Shown here piece by piece: positions 20,777-28,784 of a DNA stretch of 64,000 nucleotides. The position numbers and the translations under genes were made by a program. Source of the stretch: Lactobacillus sp. UCMA15818 (lineage in GTDB: Bacteria > Bacillota > Bacilli > Lactobacillales > Lactobacillaceae); contig NZ_VJYB01000004.1 of NCBI RefSeq assembly GCF_030400225.1, positions 1-64,000 of the forward strand, in the 5' to 3' direction. Within the stretch, counting starts at the first letter, position 1. Each line of letters starts with the position of its first letter. The notes under the pieces were generated by a model. It worked only from the letters and a program-made list of their open reading frames with translations, had not been told where the DNA came from and ran no database searches.

Positions 20777-22177
20777 ATGAATAATAATGCTCAACCACAT
20801 GCTGGTAAGCGATTAGATAGATTACCAACATCTAGATTTCATTGGCAAATATTCGCTATGGTTGCTTTTGGACTATTGGTGAATTGGAGTAATGCAATTG
20901 GTGGAATAATGTTAGCCCAGTTGGCTGAAATTGGTTGGACGAACAATACATTAACTGCAATTTTCTCGTCACTGACCACTGCTGGGATGTTCTTTGGGGC
21001 CTTGCTTGGCGGAATTGTCGGTGACAAATTTGGCCGTCGTAATAGTTATCTACTTTTCATTGCACTGCATATTTGTTCAATGCTAGTGGGGGCCGTATCA
21101 CCGAACATGACCTTTTTAATTATCACTCGCATAGTTATGGGGTTTGCACTTGGTGCATTATTAACTGTACTGTTTGCTTGCTACACAGAATATGTCCCAT
21201 CTCGCATACGTGGTACTTGGTCTTCACGGGCCTCTTTCATCGGAAACTGGTCCTATCCAATTTGTTCATTAATCGCCATGTTTATTACACCACTCGTTAC
21301 ACCAAATATGAATTGGCGAATCCAACTTGTAATCCCTGCCATATTATCTACCGTTGTATGTTTGGTAGTTTGGCGCAAATTTCCAGAATCACCTCGTTGG
21401 TTGGAGGCAAAGGGTCGTTATGCGGAAGCAAATGTAATCTTAGATAAAATCGAAAAGAATGTTGAAAGTTCAACTGGAAAAAAATTAGAAAAAATCGCTG
21501 ATGACACTCTTGCCGAAGCAAAACCAAAAGTCATCCAGATTCCTTACAGTGATTTATTCAGGGGTGAACTTTTCAAGCGAGTTATCTTGGGTTCACTTAT
21601 TTTGGTTTCGATGAATGTCGTTCAATATACCTTAATCAACTGGTTACCAACAATTTTCTTGAGTCAGGGAATCAATTTAAAAAATTCAGTGCTGCTAAAC
21701 ACTATGAGTATGTTTGGTGCCCCCATTGGAATTTTCATTGCCGTATTGATCATTGATCGAATTCCGCGAAAAATAATGGGAAGCGGCTTACTGATCATCA
21801 TTGCTATACTTGGCTATCTTTACTCCCTCCAGAAGAGCATGACGATGATTTCTGTACTAGGTTTCTTTCTCATTATCTTTGTATATATGTATGTTTGTTA
21901 TGCCTCTGCTGTCTATGTTCCAGAAATTTGGCCAACTGCTGCAAAACTAAGAGGTTCAGGTTTAGCCAATTCAGTTGGCCGGATTAGTGGTATTTTAGCT
22001 CCATATGCCGTGGCCTATCTGTTAACTACCACGGGTGTGACTGGTGTGTTTATCTTTTTGGGTGCCATATCATTAATCACTGCAGTTATTATCATGGCTT
22101 TAGGTATTGAAACTCGGAATGAATCCGTTGAAGATATTGGTAAAGCCGATATGGACGGCAAAGTTACTACCAAATAA
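20777..22177 (+). CDS. MFS sugar/polyol porter, paralogue of the divergent porter
   Basis: A 466-residue, 12-segment MFS protein with GGIVGDKFGRRNSYL, PSRIRGTWSS and FPESPRWLEAKGR loops. It is clearly related along its length to the porter at 18937. It starts after AAGGAGG and heads the divergent unit ending in the class II aldolase. Two related porters on either side of one control region may import two substrates that feed the same pathway, or the same substrate with different affinity. Confidence 0.87.
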   Translation: MNNNAQPHAGKRLDRLPTSRFHWQIFAMVAFGLLVNWSNAIGGIMLAQLAEIGWTNNTLTAIFSSLTTAGMFFGALLGGIVGDKFGRRNSYLLFIALHICSMLVGAVSPNMTFLIITRIVMGFALGALLTVLFACYTEYVPSRIRGTWSSRASFIGNWSYPICSLIAMFITPLVTPNMNWRIQLVIPAILSTVVCLVVWRKFPESPRWLEAKGRYAEANVILDKIEKNVESSTGKKLEKIADDTLAEAKPKVIQIPYSDLFRGELFKRVILGSLILVSMNVVQYTLINWLPTIFLSQGINLKNSVLLNTMSMFGAPIGIFIAVLIIDRIPRKIMGSGLLIIIAILGYLYSLQKSMTMISVLGFFLIIFVYMYVCYASAVYVPEIWPTAAKLRGSGLANSVGRISGILAPYAVAYLLTTTGVTGVFIFLGAISLITAVIIMALGIETRNESVEDIGKADMDGKVTTK

Positions 22178-22277
22178 GTAGTGTTTGAGAATCTGATTAA
22201 CTGGTGAAGTGAAAGAAAGTTTCAATTAATTATTCTGGTAATAAATTTTAAAAATATTTTATAAGGAGATCATAATT

Positions 22278-23117
22278 ATGTTAGCAAATATCGATTATTG
22301 GGAAAAGAAAGCACAAAAAGGTGGATTCGCCATTCCTCATTTTAATGTTTGGAACGTTGAAATGCTCGAAGGTGTTATGGAGGCAGCTGAAGAAAAGAAC
22401 GCTCCAATTATTATCTCTTTCGGTACCGGTTTCATTGATAATACAATTTTTGAAGAATACGCCAGCATGATGGTTTCGATGGCTAAACATGCTCATGTTC
22501 ATGTGATTACTCACTGGGATCATGGTCGGAGCATGGATATTGTTAAGAATGGATACAATTATGGAATGAACTCAGTTATGCGTGATGCATCTGCATTACC
22601 ATTCGAAGAAAACGTTAGTGAAACTAAAGAAGTCGTCGATTACTTCCATCCACTTGGTGTTCCTGTTGAAGCAGAATTAGGACATGTTGGTCGTGAAAAA
22701 GTTTACGAGGATGCTTTAGCACAGTATCACTACACTGAAGCAGACAAAGCTGCTGAATTTGTTGAACGAACAGGTTGTGACTCATTAGCAGTTGCGATTG
22801 GTAATGTTCACGGTGTATATTCTGCAAAGCCAAAAATTGCCTTTGATGTCTTGAAGTCAGTCCGCAATGCTGTTGAGGTTCCATTAGTATTACATGGTGC
22901 TTCCGGTATTCCTGATGATGATGTTAAAAAAGCCGTTTCTTTAGGAATCTGCAAAGTTAACATCCACACTGAACTAGGTTTGGCAGCCAGCGATTCAATT
23001 CGTGAGCACGAAACCTTGCCATACTTAGAATTACAAAAATATGTTCGTGAAGCTGTTAAACAACGTGCAATGGAAAAAATTGTATTAATGGGTGATCAGG
23101 ATAAAGAAGAAGATTAA
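22278..23117 (+). CDS. Class II fructose/tagatose-bisphosphate-type aldolase
   Basis: A 279-residue zinc aldolase. It has IPHFNVWN near the N-terminus, the HWDHG motif (Asp81 catalytic, His82 zinc), the second-zinc region GNVHGVY, and VLHGASGIP followed by CKVNIHTE. These proteins cleave ketose-1-phosphates or bisphosphates to DHAP plus an aldehyde. It lies in one direction with the porter upstream and the DeoR gene downstream. With the PfkB kinase across the divergent promoter, it probably completes the pathway of this locus. Confidence 0.88.
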   Translation: MLANIDYWEKKAQKGGFAIPHFNVWNVEMLEGVMEAAEEKNAPIIISFGTGFIDNTIFEEYASMMVSMAKHAHVHVITHWDHGRSMDIVKNGYNYGMNSVMRDASALPFEENVSETKEVVDYFHPLGVPVEAELGHVGREKVYEDALAQYHYTEADKAAEFVERTGCDSLAVAIGNVHGVYSAKPKIAFDVLKSVRNAVEVPLVLHGASGIPDDDVKKAVSLGICKVNIHTELGLAASDSIREHETLPYLELQKYVREAVKQRAMEKIVLMGDQDKEED

Positions 23118-23142
23118 TCGCTTCTAAAACTTGAATCAATGT

Positions 23143-23248
23143 GAGTGTGACATAAGTCGGAGAAGTTTGACTTATGAAACACGTTTATCCGTAATAAATT
23201 AGGGGAGCTGGGTCACAATTTAACTTTTGACTCAACCCCGCTTTTTTT
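23143..23248 (+). repeat. Dispersed hairpin repeat, copy E (lacks the internal hairpin), with terminator
   Basis: The copy begins GTGTGACATAAGTCGG and jumps straight to GAGAAGTTTGACTTATG, so the internal hairpin of copies A, C and H is absent. CATAAGTC and GACTTATG then form a perfect 8-bp inverted repeat. It ends in AGGGGAGCTGGGTCA and TGACTCAACCCC followed by seven T, a clear terminator (23201-23248) for the aldolase operon. Confidence 0.85.
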
Positions 23249-23379
23249 ATAAAACTGTTCAAAATGCACTATCCGATGAGATAAAGCAAGCGTATTGGCT
23301 GCTTTTTAATGGTATAATAAACTGATATTTATTAGTTCACAATTAGTAACTATATCAACAATTGTTAGGGGGTGAAGTT

Positions 23380-24156
23380 ATGACCAGTAAAAATCGACAT
23401 CCAATAATCAAACAGATGCTGTTGAATGATAAAAAAGTTGTTATATCAGATTTGAGCGCACGTTTTGGGGTAACAGAAGAGACTATTAGGCGTGACTTAG
23501 ACAAATTCGAGGCAGAGGGCTTCATTACTCGCACATATGGTGGAGCTGTGCTTAACAGCGTTCAAACCGTTTCAAACATTCCATTTTTTAAGCGGGCTTC
23601 TGAGAAAGTAGAAGAGAAAAAGCAGATTGCAATTACTGCTGCAAAAATTTTGAGGGATAAACACACAATTTTTGCCGATTCTAGTTCGACAGTAATGGAA
23701 ACGGTTAAATTGTTAAAAGAACGGAACGATTTGACAATTGTAAGTAATTCAGCTGAAATGAGTCGCGAACTTTTCATTTCAAAAGTTAATGTTGTTTCAA
23801 CCGGTGGTATGCTAAATAAGCAATCTCTTAGTTATGAAGGTGAGCTTGCAGAGAGTTCAGTTCGTCGTTATAACACTGAAGCTGCTGTCATAAGCTGTAA
23901 GGGGATTGATATGTTAACAGGAATTACTGATACCAATGAGACTCAAGCGCGTTTAAAGCGATTAATGATTGATCAAGCTGATTTAGTTATTTTACTAGCA
24001 GATCTATCAAAATTTGATAAAAAAGCTTTTGTGAAGCTTGGTGACTTTAATGTAGTTACAGATATCATTACTGATCAGAAGCCCTCACCAATTTGGCTTG
24101 ATTTCTTTACTAAATTGGGTATTAGCGTGCATTATCCACAAGTAACAATATCATAA
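23380..24156 (+). CDS. DeoR-family transcription repressor
   Basis: A 258-residue protein with an N-terminal DeoR helix-turn-helix (VISDLSARFGVTEETIRRDLDK) and a C-terminal DeoR sugar-phosphate-sensing domain (TIFADSSSTVMETVKLL region, then the ISCKGIDMLTGITDTNE loop). ATG 23380 follows AGGGGGTGAAG. It follows the terminator repeat, so it has its own promoter. It is the likely repressor of the divergent porter operons at 18.9-23.1 kb. Confidence 0.87.
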   Translation: MTSKNRHPIIKQMLLNDKKVVISDLSARFGVTEETIRRDLDKFEAEGFITRTYGGAVLNSVQTVSNIPFFKRASEKVEEKKQIAITAAKILRDKHTIFADSSSTVMETVKLLKERNDLTIVSNSAEMSRELFISKVNVVSTGGMLNKQSLSYEGELAESSVRRYNTEAAVISCKGIDMLTGITDTNETQARLKRLMIDQADLVILLADLSKFDKKAFVKLGDFNVVTDIITDQKPSPIWLDFFTKLGISVHYPQVTIS

Positions 24157-24246
24157 ACTACAATTAAAGCAGGCATTAAACATACTTCATATCATCGGCA
24201 ATATTCATCAAAAATATTCGTTTTCAAAAACGAGGAGATGTGGATT

Positions 24247-25164
24247 ATGCAAACTATTGAAAGTACCAAGTTCATTGCTAATATTGACGAGATTGGAGTT
24301 CGATTAGTTCATCTAATTGATCGAGCAAGCGGTTACGATTATGTGTGGGATAATGCTCTCCATAAGTCAGATAAACCAGTTACTTTCCCCGGTATCTTAT
24401 TCCCAGCTATTGGACGCTCTAATCAGGACAGTTATGTTTATCACGGAAAGACGTATTCTATGCCACAACATGGCTTTGCATCAGATTTCGTCTTTACAAT
24501 CGTTGCTAAGTCGCATGACAAGGTAATCATGACTCTTTCTGCTGATGAAAAAACTAAAAAAATGTATCCATTTACTTTTGAATTAACCGTCTTAGCAACA
24601 ATCGATGACAATGGTTTGCATTGGAAATTCGAAGTGAAAAACTGTGGAAAAGAAGTAATGCCCTTTTCACTTGGTAATCATCCCGGATTCAATGTCCCAA
24701 TTAACCATCAGGGTGAGTTTACTGACTATACCTTGTCATTTGATCCTGCACCAGCAAAATTATCATATTACAAAATTATTAAGAAACCATATCCGTTTCG
24801 CCGTGGTGACCTCGCTACTGTTCCTAACTACAGTCAAGGAAAGCTACATTTGAATTACGCAATGTTTGCTGAGGGGCTGGTCATTATTGAAAATAAGGGA
24901 ATTGATTCAGTCACTTTAGCTTCTTCTCAAACTCAGCGAAAGATTCAATTAAATATTAAAGATTTCCGCTATCTATGTTTATGGACTAAGGAAAATACTA
25001 AGCATTCCTTGCTCTGCCTGGAACCATTTGAGGGTTTACCTGATATCTATGGCAATCCTGTTGATTGGTCACACAAAGAAGCTAATAATTTCTTAGCCCC
25101 TGAAAAAACTAAGGTATTTCGCTTTGATGTATTGGCGTCTTCTCTGAATAGTTTTAGCAAATAG
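24247..25164 (+). CDS. Aldose 1-epimerase family protein (LacX-like)
   Basis: A 305-residue galactose-mutarotase-like beta-sandwich protein. It shares long motifs with the LacX-like protein at 33867: LFPAIGRSNQDSY, MPQHGFA, PFSLGNHPGFNVP and GLPDIYGNPVDW. It may interconvert anomers of a sugar or sugar phosphate for the locus. ATG 24247 follows CGAGGAG at a sound distance; the in-frame ATG nine bases earlier touches that site. The function of LacX-type proteins is not firmly known. Confidence 0.82.
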   Translation: MQTIESTKFIANIDEIGVRLVHLIDRASGYDYVWDNALHKSDKPVTFPGILFPAIGRSNQDSYVYHGKTYSMPQHGFASDFVFTIVAKSHDKVIMTLSADEKTKKMYPFTFELTVLATIDDNGLHWKFEVKNCGKEVMPFSLGNHPGFNVPINHQGEFTDYTLSFDPAPAKLSYYKIIKKPYPFRRGDLATVPNYSQGKLHLNYAMFAEGLVIIENKGIDSVTLASSQTQRKIQLNIKDFRYLCLWTKENTKHSLLCLEPFEGLPDIYGNPVDWSHKEANNFLAPEKTKVFRFDVLASSLNSFSK

Positions 25165-25325
25165 CTTTTTTAAGAACATGAGTTTATAACTAATCCTCTT
25201 CAATGGTTGCTTTGATAAACGCAATTTTAAGTTCTTTATCAAGCATTACTGACGAAATAAATTATTATAAAAGACGGTTCTGTAATATTTGGTGCTAATA
25301 GAGCAAATTTTCTCAATTCAATATA

Positions 25326-25400
25326 AAGAAGCTGGTGCAATCTCCAACATTCTGACAATTTGTCATTTTGTTAGGTTGAATTAACCAGCTTCTTTTCTTC
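25326..25400 (+). terminator. Long hairpin, probable terminator after the LacX-like gene
   Basis: AAGAAGCTGGT and ACCAGCTTCTT form the base of a long hairpin with an inner GACAAxxTTGTC pair, followed by TTTCTTCTT. It is 162 bp past the stop codon. Confidence 0.55.
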
Positions 25401-25629
25401 TTAATAATTATAAATATACATTACAAAAATTAAACAAAGAATTTTAATCTCAGTTATTTGTTTAACGAAGTAGCATGCTATTCATGGTCTTTACTTCGTG
25501 TCTTTAAGTTTACCTTACAATTACATTTTCTTAAATTTGCTGTACTTTAACGGCATCTTTCTGTGCTTTAATAGAACCTCATTCTAATGTTGAACTAAAG
25601 AACCATTCTAAAACATCACCTTCATTACT

Positions 25630-25665
25630 AATCTCACTTTATAGTCCTAAAAACAAAGTGAGATT
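25630..25665. repeat. Perfect 11-bp inverted repeat
   Basis: AATCTCACTTT and AAAGTGAGATT face each other across a 14-bp loop. There is no T-run on either side, so its role is unclear. Confidence 0.6.
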
Positions 25666-25713
25666 ATGGAAAATTCTTCCTAAAATTTGCACAGTAAAAA
25701 TATTCTTAAAATC

Positions 25714-25753
25714 AAAAAAGACTGGATCAAAATTTAATTTTTGACCCAAGTCT
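25714..25753 (-). terminator. Dispersed repeat copy F: terminator hairpin only
   Basis: On the minus strand AGACTTGGGTCAAAAATT pairs with AATTTTGATCCAGTCT and runs into TTTTTTG. It matches the last part of the dispersed repeat. It terminates whatever is transcribed from about 25951. Confidence 0.75.
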
Positions 25754-25951
25754 CTGTGACTTACGTCGGCACTAAAGTACCGAGCTTCTAGGAACAAGCA
25801 TAACTTATCTTATACATTTCAGTATTCGACAGCGGTTTACTCTATTTTACTAAGGTTTAGCCCAAACCATTGCGTTGCTTTATATTTTAGTTCTAGCTCT
25901 TAATTCCAATCTAGTAAGTATATTCTAGCTTGGTTTTCGCTATTCATACTT
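25715..25951 (-). ncRNA. Candidate short transcript: small RNA or decayed small gene
   Basis: On the minus strand TTGCTA (25981-25986), a 17-bp spacer and TATAAT (25958-25963) form a promoter. A strong terminator ends the unit at 25714, giving about 237 nt. The frame from ATG 25947 reads MNSENQARIYLLDWN and then a stop, but continues in the same frame for about 50 codons broken by three more stops (pieces such as ELELKYKATQWFGLNLSKIE and DKLCLFLEARYFSADVSHRDL). That looks like a coding gene decayed by point changes. A CGGTACT/AGTGCCG hairpin lies near its end. Which reading is right is open. Confidence 0.4.
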
Positions 25952-26115
25952 TATTTAATTATATACCATCTAATTAATTTTAGCAATAAATTACTAAGCT
26001 TTCTTAGACTTAAAACTATAAATGTTGCTATTAATTAGTTACTTTAAATAAAAGCCTTGCCGAACAGAGCTGTCAAAGCTCATATTTTTGATTTAGATTA
26101 TTCAAATACCACCTA

Positions 26116-26859
26116 TTATTTATTAATAGCAGACAATAGCTGTTCTACCTTAAACTCCGAAACCACTTCGTGACTGCCTTTTGGCTGCATGGGCCAGTAA
26201 GAAAAATCTGCTTGATTACCTTGAGCTGTTTGATCAGAAATTAATTCTGTACAGGAAGCATGAACTTGTTTAATACCCGTCTCATTCATTATTTGAAGAA
26301 CATTAGCTGGATTAATTCCACTCCCAGCTAAAATTTCTATTTGCTGCCCAAATACAGTTTGCATCTGTTGTAAATATCGCCGACCCTCAAAAGCGGTAGT
26401 ATGGAGACCACTTGTTAATAAGCGATCTACCTTTAAATCAACCAATTTATAAATACTCTGCATTGCTGCAGTTGAGCAATCAAATGCTCGGTGAAAAACC
26501 GCTTCCCTATTATATGAATGAACCAGCTCAACTATTTTTCTAGTCTTTTCTAAGTCAATTTCTGCATTCTTAGTTAAAAATCCAAAAGATAAACCATCTG
26601 CACCATTTTCCAGCAACATTCTTGCTGAATTTTGAATTTCTTGGAATTCTACTTCACTATAACAAAAACCAGAACCCCGCGGTCGAACCATGCAAATAAC
26701 TTTTAAATTCGTATTTTGTTTAATTAAACGTAGAGAACTTAAAGTTGGTGTTAAACCACCTAAGAAAAGAGCACTATTTAATTCAATTCGTTCAGCTCCT
26801 GCAGCAGAAGCATTTAGTGCGTCTTCATATCCTCCACAACAAACTTCTAAGATATTTAT
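26116..26859 (-). CDS. cutC: CutC-family protein, no standard start codon
   Basis: The conserved CutC barrel is complete: ILEVCCGGYEDALNA at the N-terminus, AERIELNSALFLGGLTP, CMVRPRGSGFCY, and LTSGLHTTAFEG to the C-terminus (247 residues). The first in-frame ATG (26691) would delete 56 essential residues. Upstream of the conserved start the frame has no ATG, GTG or TTG before a TGA. The codon at the right place is ATA (26857-26859), seven bases after the stop of the glycosylasparaginase gene and behind AAGGGGTGAGGAG. Coupled initiation at ATA, or loss of translation, are the options. CutC was named for copper handling, but its function is uncertain. Its position suggests a role in the glyco-asparagine operon. 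Confidence 0.8.
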   Translation of the reverse strand: MNILEVCCGGYEDALNASAAGAERIELNSALFLGGLTPTLSSLRLIKQNTNLKVICMVRPRGSGFCYSEVEFQEIQNSARMLLENGADGLSFGFLTKNAEIDLEKTRKIVELVHSYNREAVFHRAFDCSTAAMQSIYKLVDLKVDRLLTSGLHTTAFEGRRYLQQMQTVFGQQIEILAGSGINPANVLQIMNETGIKQVHASCTELISDQTAQGNQADFSYWPMQPKGSHEVVSEFKVEQLLSAINK

Positions 26860-26866
26860 TTTCTCC

Positions 26867-27832
26867 TCACCCCTTCAAGCAATCATTCGCTTGCATACCA
26901 CGTGTCGCAAAATACTCTTGCAACCACTTGGATGACGCTGGTTCGATTTTTGTGTGCCCATCAGATTCATTTGCCACGTATACTACCGGTTTAGGATTAG
27001 CTGCAGTTGCGACAACAAATGAAAAATCTTTAATATTTGTTGCACAACCCCAACCACCCTTTTTATTCATGGCCACTACCGAAATATCACCCGCTACTAA
27101 CTGCCGCTCTCTCAATTGCTTATCTAATTGAAAGACTGCTTGGTCACAAGCAATCTGAGGACTCTTTCCTTCTTTCATCAACCGAACTATTTCATAGGAC
27201 AAGCATCCCTTCATAATGTCTTCACCCAAACCCGTGGCACTAGCACCACCAACTTGACTATCCACATAAAATCCAGAGCCAGGAATCGGTGAATCTCCCA
27301 CTCGTCCAGCCTTCTTCATAAAAAGACCGCTTGTCGATGTGGCAGAAGACATCGAACCCATAGCATCAAGGCAAACCATTCCAACTGTATCATGACCAGC
27401 GTATGGTTTAATCTCCTCTGCTTCTTGCTTAATTCTCTTTTCATAAAAAGCTTTAGCCCTTTTAGTCAGCATATTTTTTCTTTGAAATCCATTAATGCTG
27501 GCATATTTTTCTGCACCAGTTCCAACAAGAAAATTATTAACTTTTCTTTGAGATAGGCTTTTAGCAATCAACACAGGGTTGGCAAAATCCTTGACTGCCC
27601 CAATTGCCCCAATTGACAAAGTATCCCCATCCATGTATGACGCATCTAATTCGACCTCTTGTTCTTCATTCGGTAATCCACCATACCCAACTGATTTATA
27701 AAAAGGAAAATCCTCAATTTGCTTAACAGCCGATACCACCATATCAGCAGCTGTTTCATTAAAACTTAATTTTTGACTAACATTTTTAATACTATCTAAC
27801 GACATGCTCCATGTAGCTATAATTCCCCACAT
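26867..27832 (-). CDS. Glycosylasparaginase (N4-(beta-N-acetylglucosaminyl)-L-asparaginase)
   Basis: A 321-residue Ntn-hydrolase. The autocleavage and catalytic threonine is in AGHDTVGMVCLD (Thr149), followed by the GRVGDSPIPGSGFYVD and GGASATGLGED segments of the glycosylasparaginase family. It splits GlcNAc-Asn into aspartate and amino-GlcNAc, which becomes GlcNAc. It corresponds to AsnA2 of the L. casei alf-2 cluster. The gene sits between the ROK kinase and cutC in one operon with pepV and an OppA-like protein. Confidence 0.88.
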   Translation of the reverse strand: MWGIIATWSMSLDSIKNVSQKLSFNETAADMVVSAVKQIEDFPFYKSVGYGGLPNEEQEVELDASYMDGDTLSIGAIGAVKDFANPVLIAKSLSQRKVNNFLVGTGAEKYASINGFQRKNMLTKRAKAFYEKRIKQEAEEIKPYAGHDTVGMVCLDAMGSMSSATSTSGLFMKKAGRVGDSPIPGSGFYVDSQVGGASATGLGEDIMKGCLSYEIVRLMKEGKSPQIACDQAVFQLDKQLRERQLVAGDISVVAMNKKGGWGCATNIKDFSFVVATAANPKPVVYVANESDGHTKIEPASSKWLQEYFATRGMQANDCLKG

Positions 27833-27847
27833 ATTAAATTCCTCTCG

Positions 27848-28777
27848 TTACTGTACATCACTTTTTTGTTCTTTAATTTGCCTTATCAAAGGAACAATTC
27901 CCCCTATCAAGTTAGCGTCATTATAGAAATGAGCACTGACTATTTCTGGAATCGTAATTGTTCGTTCAGATAATAATGTTACTTTATGCCATTTTTCAAA
28001 CGAAACTCGTAATTGTTTGATTAAAATTGGTTGACTGCTAATTCCCCCACCAATCACGAATTTGTTCAAGTCAAGAATACTTTGAATGTTATACATTAGG
28101 AGTGCTGCTTGATCACAAAAGTCAACAAATGTCTTCCAAGCATATTCTTCACCAGCCATAATTGCAGCAAAGACACGTCTACCATCTTTTACGTTAGGCA
28201 AGCTCAGATGCGTTCCAATATCTTCAATCATCCCAACAGCTGATAAGAACGCTGCGGTTTGGTTAACACCTGTCTTGCTCTTATCAATAACCATAAAACT
28301 AGGTTCACTTGCAGCAAAGTGATTTCCTCTAATTAATTGACCATTCAAAAAGATTGAGGATCCAATTCCAGTTCCTAAAACAATCATTGCTGCATTATTT
28401 TCATCAGCAATACTCCCCTGCCATTTTTCAGCTAAAGCAGCACAATTACTATCATTTTCAATGGTAACTGGCATTCCATACTTTGTTTGCAGCTCGTTAA
28501 AGAACTCACTTTTTTCTAAAAAGGACAAACGAGCTGATGAAAGAAGCTTCTTAGCCAAGGGATCAACAACCCCCGGTAAACTAAATCCAATGCCTTGAAT
28601 ATCTTGTCCATGCAAATCAATAATTTTATATAGAGATTTTAAAAATTGGATCTCATCTTGTGTATTAATTGCATTGGTCCCCTTGATAATAATCTGACCA
28701 AACTCATTAACCAATGCATATTTAAGGTTTGTTCCCCCAATGTCTATTGATAGAAAATTCAACTTGTGGTCCTCCAA
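27848..28777 (-). CDS. ROK-family sugar kinase (SugK-like, probable GlcNAc kinase)
   Basis: A 309-residue ROK kinase with the ATP motif SIDIGGTNLKYAL, GIGFSLPGVVDP, and ENDSNCAALAEKW with the catalytic Asp. The usual ROK zinc motif CxCGxxGCxE is missing; the equivalent stretch is ASEPSFMVIDKSKTG. A sugK kinase accompanies pepV and asnA2 in the L. casei alf-2 cluster. Here it probably phosphorylates GlcNAc released by the glycosylasparaginase next door, though the sugar specificity is inferred from context only. Confidence 0.85.
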   Translation of the reverse strand: MEDHKLNFLSIDIGGTNLKYALVNEFGQIIIKGTNAINTQDEIQFLKSLYKIIDLHGQDIQGIGFSLPGVVDPLAKKLLSSARLSFLEKSEFFNELQTKYGMPVTIENDSNCAALAEKWQGSIADENNAAMIVLGTGIGSSIFLNGQLIRGNHFAASEPSFMVIDKSKTGVNQTAAFLSAVGMIEDIGTHLSLPNVKDGRRVFAAIMAGEEYAWKTFVDFCDQAALLMYNIQSILDLNKFVIGGGISSQPILIKQLRVSFEKWHKVTLLSERTITIPEIVSAHFYNDANLIGGIVPLIRQIKEQKSDVQ

Positions 28778-28784
28778 TGGCTAA

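Noticed and set aside
25165-25700. Further genes in the 25.2-25.7 kb gap
   Set aside because: Only hairpins were found; no frame has both a ribosome site and recognisable protein sequence.
25740-25960. tracrRNA-like transcript
   Set aside because: The hairpin near its end looks superficially like a tracrRNA tail, but there is no CRISPR repeat or Cas9 gene in the window to give an anti-repeat.
26116-26691. Truncated 191-residue CutC starting at ATG 26691
   Set aside because: The conserved N-terminal CutC sequence continues upstream in frame to 26859, so this ATG is internal.
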